NCBI GenBank assembly: GCA_947446335.1
Contig: CANFGA010000111.1
Span: 1-8,367 of the forward strand
Reading direction: 5' to 3'
Length of the DNA: 8,367 nucleotides
DNA from: Oxalobacteraceae bacterium
GTDB taxonomy: Bacteria; Pseudomonadota; Gammaproteobacteria; Burkholderiales; Burkholderiaceae_D
Position 1 is the first letter of the stretch; every line of letters starts with the position of its first letter. Below, piece by piece: positions 3,529 through 8,367 of the stretch. The position numbers were made by a program, and so were the translations under genes. Below the pieces are notes generated by a model, which was not told where the DNA came from, ran no database searches, and was given only the letters and a program-made list of their open reading frames with translations.

Positions 3529-5781
3529 TTATTGTTTCACGCAATCGACGAAGTAGTCGCGCTTGCCATCGACTTCGCGCTTGACCAGGCCGTGGACATC
3601 GGTCTCGAAGCCGGGGAAGCGCTCGTTGAAGTCGCGCGCGAAGCGCAGGTAGTCGACGATGATCTTGTTGAAGCGCTCGCCTGGAATCAACAGCGGGATG
3701 CCGGGCGGGTAGGGCGTGAGCAGGATCGAGGTGATCCGTCCTTCGAGTTCGTCGATCGGCACCCGGTCGATTTCGCGGTGCGCCATCTTCGAGAACGCAT
3801 CCGACGGCTTCATCGCCGGCACCATGTCTGACAGGTACATCTCGGTCGTCAAGCGCGCCACATCGTAGGCCTTGTAGAAATCGTGGATCTGCTGGCACAG
3901 GTCGCGCAATCCCATCTTTTCATAGCGCGGGTTGGCATTGGCAAACTCGGGCAAGATGCGCCACATCGGCTGGTTCTTGTCGTAATCATCCTTGAACTGC
4001 TGCAGCGCGGTCAACAGCGTGTTCCAGCGGCCCTTGGTGATGCCGATCGTAAACATGATGAAGAACGAGTACAGCCCGCATTTTTCGATGATCACGCCGT
4101 GCTCGGCCAGATACTTGGTCACGATCGAAGCCGGTATCCCGGTCTCGCCGAACTTGCCGTTGAGCGACAGACCCGGGGTGACGATCGTGGCCTTGATCGG
4201 ATCCAGCATGTTGAAGCCGGGCGCGACATCGCCGAAACCGTGCCAGTCATCCTCGGCCCGGATCATCCAGTCTTCCCGGTCGCCGATGCCATCTTCGGAG
4301 AACGTGTCCGGCCCCCAGACCTGGAACCACCAGTCGCGGCCCCATTCCTTGTCGATCTTCTTCATCGCGCGGCGGAAGTCGAGCGCCTCGAAGATCGATT
4401 CCTCGACCAGCGCCGGGCCGCCCGGCGCTTCCATCATCGCCGCAGCGACATCGAGCGAGGCGATGATCGAATATTGCGGCGACGTCGACGTATGCATCAG
4501 ATAGGCTTCGTTGAAGGCATCCTTGTCGAGCTTGGTGTTTTCCGATTCGCGCACCAGAATTTGCGACGCCTGCGACAGTCCGGCCAGCAATTTGTGGGTC
4601 GACTGGGTCGAGAAGATGATCGATTCCTTGGCGCGCGGGCGGTCCTTGCCGATCGCATGCATGTCCTTGTAGAAATCGTGGAAGGTCGCATGCGGCAGCC
4701 ACGCTTCATCGAAATGCAGCGTGTCGATTTTTCCATCCAGCATTTCGCGCAGCGTCTCGACGTTGTAGATCACGCCATCGTAGGTCGACTGGGTGATGGT
4801 CATGATGCGCGGCTTCTTGTTGATTGCCTCGCGCGCGAACGGATTGGCGGCGATCTTGCGCGCGATGCTCTCGGGCGTGAATTCGCTCAGCGGAATCGGT
4901 CCGATGATGCCCAGATGGTTGCGAGTGGGCATCAGGAACACCGGAATCGCGCCGCACATGATGATCGCGTGCAAGATCGACTTGTGGCAATTGCGGTCGA
5001 CCACGGCGATGTCGCCGGGCGCAACAGTCGAGTGCCAGACCATCTTGTTGCTGGTGCTGGTGCCGTTGGTAACGAAATAGCAATGATCGGCATTGAAGAT
5101 GCGCGCCGCATTGCGCTCGCTTGCTGCCACCGGTCCGGTATGGTCGAGCAGTTGGCCGAGTTCTTCGACCGCGTTGCAGACGTCGGCGCGCAGCATGTTT
5201 TCGCCAAAGAATTGGTGAAACATCTGACCGATCGGCGACTTCAGGAATGCTACGCCGCCCGAATGGCCGGGGCAGTGCCACGAATAGGAGCCGTCGTTGG
5301 CGTAATGCACCAGAGCGCGAAAGAACGGCGGCGACAAGCCGTCGAGGTACGATTTTGCTTCGCGAATGATGTGGCGCGCAACAAATTCCGGCGTGTCCTC
5401 GAACATGTGGATGAAACCGTGCAACTCGCGCAAGATATCGTTCGGGATGTGGCGCGAAGTGCGCGTTTCTCCGTACAGATAGATCGGGATATCGTCATTC
5501 TTGTAGCGGATTTCCTCGACGAAGGCGCGCAAGGACTTCAGCGCATGGTCAGTTTCTTCGACGCTGCCGCCGCCGAATTCCTCGTCATCGATCGACAGCA
5601 CGAAAGCCGATGCGCGCGACTGTTGCTGGGCAAACTGGGACAGGTCGCCATAACTGGTCACGCCCAGCACTTCCATGCCCTCCTTTTCCATCGCGGCGGC
5701 CAAGGCGCGTATGCCCAGGCCGGAGGTGTTTTCAGAGCGGAAATCCTCGTCGATGATGACGATGGGAAAGCGAAATTTCAT
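3529..5781 (-). CDS. PLP-dependent Orn/Lys/Arg decarboxylase (AdiA/LdcI type)
   Basis: This is a 750-residue fold-type I decarboxylase of a basic amino acid, releasing CO2 and a polyamine-type amine (agmatine, cadaverine or putrescine) in the cytoplasm. An N-terminal response-regulator-like wing domain (about 1-130) begins KFRFPIVIIDEDFRSE. The PLP domain follows, with HCPGHSGG (169-176), LLDHTG, NGTSTSNK, DRNCHKS, HFDEAW (Asp358, expected to contact the PLP ring) and QSTHKLL, whose Lys397 forms the Schiff base. The C-terminal domain has WHGF, YPPGIPLLIPGE and PGFETDVHG. The length is close to E. coli AdiA (755) and LdcI (715). Motifs resemble both, so the substrate is not assigned. ATG 5781 is chosen because GGAG lies 6 nt upstream; an in-frame TTG at 5793 would add four residues. 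It follows a DUF4337 gene on the same strand. No amino acid/amine antiporter is adjacent, so a role in acid resistance or polyamine supply is open. Confidence 0.93.
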   Translation of the reverse strand: MKFRFPIVIIDEDFRSENTSGLGIRALAAAMEKEGMEVLGVTSYGDLSQFAQQQSRASAFVLSIDDEEFGGGSVEETDHALKSLRAFVEEIRYKNDDIPIYLYGETRTSRHIPNDILRELHGFIHMFEDTPEFVARHIIREAKSYLDGLSPPFFRALVHYANDGSYSWHCPGHSGGVAFLKSPIGQMFHQFFGENMLRADVCNAVEELGQLLDHTGPVAASERNAARIFNADHCYFVTNGTSTSNKMVWHSTVAPGDIAVVDRNCHKSILHAIIMCGAIPVFLMPTRNHLGIIGPIPLSEFTPESIARKIAANPFAREAINKKPRIMTITQSTYDGVIYNVETLREMLDGKIDTLHFDEAWLPHATFHDFYKDMHAIGKDRPRAKESIIFSTQSTHKLLAGLSQASQILVRESENTKLDKDAFNEAYLMHTSTSPQYSIIASLDVAAAMMEAPGGPALVEESIFEALDFRRAMKKIDKEWGRDWWFQVWGPDTFSEDGIGDREDWMIRAEDDWHGFGDVAPGFNMLDPIKATIVTPGLSLNGKFGETGIPASIVTKYLAEHGVIIEKCGLYSFFIMFTIGITKGRWNTLLTALQQFKDDYDKNQPMWRILPEFANANPRYEKMGLRDLCQQIHDFYKAYDVARLTTEMYLSDMVPAMKPSDAFSKMAHREIDRVPIDELEGRITSILLTPYPPGIPLLIPGERFNKIIVDYLRFARDFNERFPGFETDVHGLVKREVDGKRDYFVDCVKQ

Positions 5782-5788
5782 GGGTTTC

Positions 5789-5794
5789 TCCAAA
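5789..5794 (-). promoter_or_regulatory. Ribosome binding site deciding the decarboxylase start
   Basis: The minus strand reads TTGGAGAAACCC before ATG 5781. GGAG at normal spacing supports this ATG over the upstream in-frame TTG at 5793, which would place the ribosome site inside the gene. Confidence 0.75.
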
Positions 5795-5802
5795 GGAAAA
5801 GT

Positions 5803-5857
5803 CCCACCAACGACGGTGGTGGGCTGGAAACGGTCGACTGTCCATCAAGGGCAGTCG
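5803..5857 (-). promoter_or_regulatory. Structured leader: two hairpins before the decarboxylase
   Basis: In the 114-nt gap, the first hairpin (5857-5835) pairs CGACTG with CAGTCG, continuing after one mismatch with CC/GG around a TTGAT loop. The second (5823-5803) pairs CCCACCA with TGGTGGG around a 7-nt loop. It is followed by ACTTTTCC, ending about 20 nt before the ATG and next to the ribosome site. This could be a weak terminator after DUF4337, an attenuator, or a translation-control structure. It matches no riboswitch class I can name. Confidence 0.4.
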
Positions 5858-5895
5858 GCGAGGCTTTGACTGTTCTGGCTAACAAGCCGGGCAGA

Positions 5896-6516
5896 TCAAT
5901 GCGCGCTGGCGGCGCCGCCCAGCGCCAGCATCAGGCCCGCTATCGGGTCCACGTGCAGCCAGGCGAACAGACCGAGCGCGATGCCGGCAGCGGCCACCGC
6001 GTAGGCAGTGTACTGCAGCCACTTCTTGTGCGTGAGCAGCGTGATGGCGGCCAGGGAAATGGCGATTTGTTCAGCCGTGGTGGCCAGCGCCCATTGATGG
6101 TGCTGGTGCATGGCGGCATCCGATTTTCTGTTCCACTCGTTCGATGATGCTTCCCATTTCTCGGCCTCTTTCTTGATCTCTTCCTTTTCCAGCTTGTAGC
6201 GCGCTACGTCGGCCTTGTATTTCTCCGGGTCGACGCCGGGCAGCGCCATCGCCAGTTCGGCCAGATTTTGCTTGTTCGACTTGGCTTGGTAGTAATTCCA
6301 ACGGTTGGCAGCCTCGGTCTTGTCGATCGCGGCATTGTTCTTCGACAGCGCAGCATCGTTTTGCGTGGCGCCGCCCTGATAGCCGAACGTCGCGCCGACC
6401 GTGGCCAGGATCGCCGTCATCACTGCGATGCGGCCGGAAAACTTGTCGTTGCCGTGGGCCGCGTGCTCGACGGCATGGTCGTGCGGGCCGTGGACGTGAA
6501 AACCGTCTGCTGACAT
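5896..6516 (-). CDS. DUF4337 domain-containing membrane protein
   Basis: This 206-residue protein has a recognisable DUF4337 layout. A short His-rich N-terminus (His 7, 9, 12, 14, 18, 21) leads to a membrane segment (about 28-46) and then GATQNDAALSKNNAAIDKTE and ANRWNYYQAKS, which are typical of the family. A charged helical stretch likely to form a coiled coil (about 97-132) comes next, and two to three hydrophobic segments (about 143-161, 167-187, 189-203) lie at the C-terminus. The molecular function of the family is unknown. The His cluster could bind metal, but that is inference. It starts 12 nt after the folA stop on the same strand, so the two are probably cotranscribed. The ribosome site is weak (AGAAAGAA). 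The decarboxylase follows 114 nt downstream. Confidence 0.88.
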   Translation of the reverse strand: MSADGFHVHGPHDHAVEHAAHGNDKFSGRIAVMTAILATVGATFGYQGGATQNDAALSKNNAAIDKTEAANRWNYYQAKSNKQNLAELAMALPGVDPEKYKADVARYKLEKEEIKKEAEKWEASSNEWNRKSDAAMHQHHQWALATTAEQIAISLAAITLLTHKKWLQYTAYAVAAAGIALGLFAWLHVDPIAGLMLALGGAASAH

Positions 6517-6528
6517 GGGGTGTTCTTT

Positions 6529-7020
6529 CTAGTTGGGTTGAATGCGGCGCAGCGTGACGAAAGCGTAATCGAGATCGTTCGAGTCAGAATGATACGCTGC
6601 GCGATCGACCTCTTGCCATAGTGCAGGGTCCAGTTCTGGAAAAAAAGCATCGCAATCGAAAGTTTTTGCGATTTCGGTGATGATCACCGCGTCGGCGCAG
6701 TCGATCGCCTCGGCGTAGACTTGTGCGCCGCCGATGATGAATGCCAGTTCCTGGCCGACCAGTTCGATCGCTTGCTGCAGCGATGATGCCGCTTCGATGC
6801 CCTCATGATGCCAGTCGGGGTTGCGCGTGATGACGATGTTGCGCCGGTTCGGCAGCGCCCGGCCTATCGATTCGAAGGTCTTGCGCCCCATGATGACCGG
6901 ATGGCCGGTCGTGAGCCGCTTGAAATGCGCCATGTCCTCGGCCAAGCGCCACGGCAGCGTGTTGTTGATGCCGATGCCGCGCGCGGCGTCGGTGGCGACG
7001 ATGATGGTGAGTTTTGTCAT
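6529..7020 (-). CDS. folA: Dihydrofolate reductase
   Basis: This 163-residue enzyme reduces dihydrofolate to tetrahydrofolate with NADPH in the cytoplasm, supplying one-carbon carriers for thymidylate and purine synthesis. It is the target of trimethoprim. The sequence shows IVATDAARGIGINNTLPWRL, the catalytic acid Asp29 in AEDMAHFKRLT (equivalent to E. coli Asp27), VIMGRKTFESIG, the conserved LPNRRN with Arg59 matching E. coli Arg57, and the NADPH-binding IIGGAQVY (Gly97-Gly98). The length is normal for chromosomal FolA (159 in E. coli), and nothing suggests a plasmid-borne resistant variant. The ATG at 7020 gives the expected N-terminus, although no clear Shine-Dalgarno precedes it. thyA, a common neighbour, is not in the window. 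A promoter should lie in 7021-7311 but is not obvious. Confidence 0.97.
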   Translation of the reverse strand: MTKLTIIVATDAARGIGINNTLPWRLAEDMAHFKRLTTGHPVIMGRKTFESIGRALPNRRNIVITRNPDWHHEGIEAASSLQQAIELVGQELAFIIGGAQVYAEAIDCADAVIITEIAKTFDCDAFFPELDPALWQEVDRAAYHSDSNDLDYAFVTLRRIQPN

Positions 7021-7311
7021 GAAGAGTGAGTTTGTGAGTCAGATCAAGGCGCAGAAAAAAACAGGCGCGGACGCAGCAGAAATTCCAATGGCAATGGTTC
7101 TACTGGCAATGTAAATCAGGAAACAGAGTTGCTCGGTGTAATATGCGTCATTCACAATTTGAATTATGCAACATTCTCCTGTTCAGGCTGCAGCATCTGC
7201 TGCGTGCGCCATTATCGATGATTTCGGGGCATTTTGCAGCCCATAACAGCATCAAATGACGTCAGCGAGCGGTGCCAGTATCGGCGCCCAAATCAATCAA
7301 TCGGAATAAAA
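7021..7311. other. Divergent intergenic region between folA and the GntP permease
   Basis: These 291 nt must contain the promoters for both divergent genes, but I see no clear -35/-10 pair for either. Small features are a GCAGCA/TGCTGC inverted repeat at 7190-7203, the palindrome TGACGTCA at 7257-7264 and an A-run at 7056-7062. A 26-codon open frame (7166-7246) has no ribosome site. Nothing else is recognised. Confidence 0.4.
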
Positions 7312-8367
7312 ATGAGTTTTCTTATCGTACTGGGAGCGTTGCTGTTCCTGATGCTGGTCGCCTATCGCGGCTACAGCGTGATCCTGTTTGCCCCCGTGGC
7401 AGCGTTGGGCGCGGTCTTGCTGACCGATCCGGCGATGGTGGCGCCGATGTTTTCCAGCGTGTTCATGGAAAAGATGGTCGGTTTCGTCAAGCTGTATTTC
7501 CCGGTCTTTCTGCTGGGCGCCGTGTTCGGCAAGGTCATCGAATTGTCCGGCTTTTCAAAGTCGATTGTTTCCAGTGTGATCAATTTGGTCGGGCGCCAGC
7601 GCGCGATGCTGGCGATCGTGATCGTCTGCGCCCTATTGACCTATGGCGGCGTGTCGCTGTTCGTCGTCGTGTTCGCAGTCTATCCGTTCGCGGCCGAAAT
7701 GTTCCGCCAGGGCGATATCCCCAAACGCTTGATCCCGGGCACGATCGCGCTCGGTGCCTTCACGTTCACGATGGATGCGCTGCCGGGCACGCCGCAAATC
7801 CAGAACATCATCCCGACCACCTTCTTCAAGACCACGACCTGGGCTGCGCCTTGGCTGGGGACGATCGGCGCCGTCTTCATTCTGGCGGTAGGGCTGCTGT
7901 ATCTGAACCATTGCCGCAAGGTCGCAGCAGCCGCCGGCGAAGGTTACGGGACGAATCTGCACAACGAACCGGAACCGGTCAACCTGGACAAGCTGACCCA
8001 CCCGTTGATCGCGATCTTGCCTTTGGTCGTCGTGGGGGTGATGAACAAGGTCTTCACGACGCTGATTCCGCAATATTACGGCACCAGTTATGTGATCAGC
8101 CCGGCCGGCAGCAGCAAAACCATCACCACCGACATCACCAGTCTGGTGGCGATCTGGGCGGTCGAGGCCGCGCTGTTGATCGGTATCCTGACGGTGCTGG
8201 CATTTTCGTTTCGCACTGTCAGCAAGAAATTTGCCGAAGGCAGCAAGGCCGCCGTCGGCGGCGCGCTGCTGGCGTCGATGAACACCGCGTCTGAGTATGG
8301 TTTTGGCGCCGTGATCGCCGCCATGCCCGGTTTTGTTGCGATCAGCGGCGCTTTGAAGGCGATCCCC
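7312..8367 (+). CDS. GntP family permease (C-terminus outside the window)
   Basis: This is an inner-membrane symporter of the GntP (gluconate permease) family, open for 352 codons to the edge. Full members have about 440-460 residues, so roughly the last fifth is missing. The sequence is a series of hydrophobic helices (for example about 3-17, 22-38, 60-77, 98-126, 180-198, 231-245, 278-299). Family-type stretches are YFPVFLLGAVFGKVIE, LTYGGVSLFVVVFAVYPFA, MDALPGTPQIQNIIPTTFF and NTASEYGFGAVIA. The ATG at 7312 has a weak GGAA ribosome site. Family members carry gluconate, other sugar acids or hydroxy acids such as 3-hydroxybutyrate together with protons. The substrate cannot be set from the sequence, and the downstream gene, often a dehydrogenase or kinase, is out of view. 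It is transcribed divergently from folA. Confidence 0.9.
   Translation, partial: MSFLIVLGALLFLMLVAYRGYSVILFAPVAALGAVLLTDPAMVAPMFSSVFMEKMVGFVKLYFPVFLLGAVFGKVIELSGFSKSIVSSVINLVGRQRAMLAIVIVCALLTYGGVSLFVVVFAVYPFAAEMFRQGDIPKRLIPGTIALGAFTFTMDALPGTPQIQNIIPTTFFKTTTWAAPWLGTIGAVFILAVGLLYLNHCRKVAAAAGEGYGTNLHNEPEPVNLDKLTHPLIAILPLVVVGVMNKVFTTLIPQYYGTSYVISPAGSSKTITTDITSLVAIWAVEAALLIGILTVLAFSFRTVSKKFAEGSKAAVGGALLASMNTASEYGFGAVIAAMPGFVAISGALKAIP

Noticed and set aside
3883..6147. A very long plus-strand open frame (about 754 codons) opposite the decarboxylase
   Set aside because: It overlaps a clearly recognised PLP enzyme and runs across the decarboxylase-DUF4337 boundary. Its translation is rich in Arg, Asp, His and Val with no family resemblance, and long antisense frames arise from biased high-GC codons. 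The similar length to the decarboxylase is coincidence.
7190..7203. GCAGCA/TGCTGC inverted repeat
   Set aside because: Six-base arms of repeated GCA/TGC triplets occur readily by chance in this base composition, and no T-run follows.
7166..7246. A 26-codon plus-strand ORF ahead of the GntP permease
   Set aside because: There is no Shine-Dalgarno, the Ala-rich composition is uninformative, and the length is within chance for a 291-nt gap. A leader peptide cannot be excluded but is not supported.
7257..7264. Palindrome TGACGTCA upstream of the permease
   Set aside because: A single 8-bp palindrome has no supporting second site or known bacterial regulator with this exact operator at this position.
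1..8367. CRISPR arrays, tRNA or rRNA genes, toxin-antitoxin or phage-defence modules
   Set aside because: I looked for periodic repeats, cloverleaf-like segments and recognisable defence proteins and saw none. The accessory content is limited to mobile elements.

Overview
The window reads as a chromosomal segment of a betaproteobacterium, most likely from the Oxalobacteraceae/Burkholderiales. The reasons are the high-GC, strongly biased codons of the housekeeping genes, a PEP-CTERM protein with an RpoN-type promoter, and the protein types present (AdiA/LdcI-type decarboxylase, folA, DUF4337, GntP permease). The taxon is inferred from protein character, not from a marker gene. No rRNA, tRNA or CRISPR array was seen.

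Left part (1-1841): the tnpA-tnpB-tnpC end of an IS66-family insertion sequence, all on the minus strand. Its terminus, reading GTAAGCG inward, lies at 1841. The element has landed inside a sterol desaturase/fatty acid hydroxylase-like gene (start at 2182) and cuts it after 114 codons, before any of the expected histidine boxes. At the left edge tnpC stops resembling IS66 right after its second catalytic Asp region. The last 24 bases look like the end of another insertion sequence, so this may be a nested insertion.

Middle (2183-3528): a PEP-CTERM exported protein on the minus strand, with signal peptide, a possible jelly-roll domain, and a PEP/TM/RRK sorting tail. It has a strong ribosome binding site and, about 80-95 bases upstream of its start codon, a near-consensus sigma-54 -24/-12 promoter. 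No exosortase is in view, so the protein would be processed in trans. The region between this gene and the decarboxylase also carries a perfect 10-bp direct repeat, a plus-strand sigma-70-like promoter and a bidirectional terminator. Together the promoter and terminator could make a transcript of about 50 nt.

Right part (3529-7020, minus strand): folA (dihydrofolate reductase), a DUF4337 membrane protein 12 nt behind it, and then, after a structured 114-nt leader, a large PLP-dependent Orn/Lys/Arg decarboxylase ending in the terminator. These three are probably read in the order folA, DUF4337, decarboxylase. Divergently, a GntP-family permease begins at 7312 and runs off the right edge.

No complete undescribed system is evident. 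The points most worth following are the RpoN-type control of the lone PEP-CTERM gene, the possible tiny RNA beside it, the hairpin over the tnpC start, and the nested mobile-element junction.
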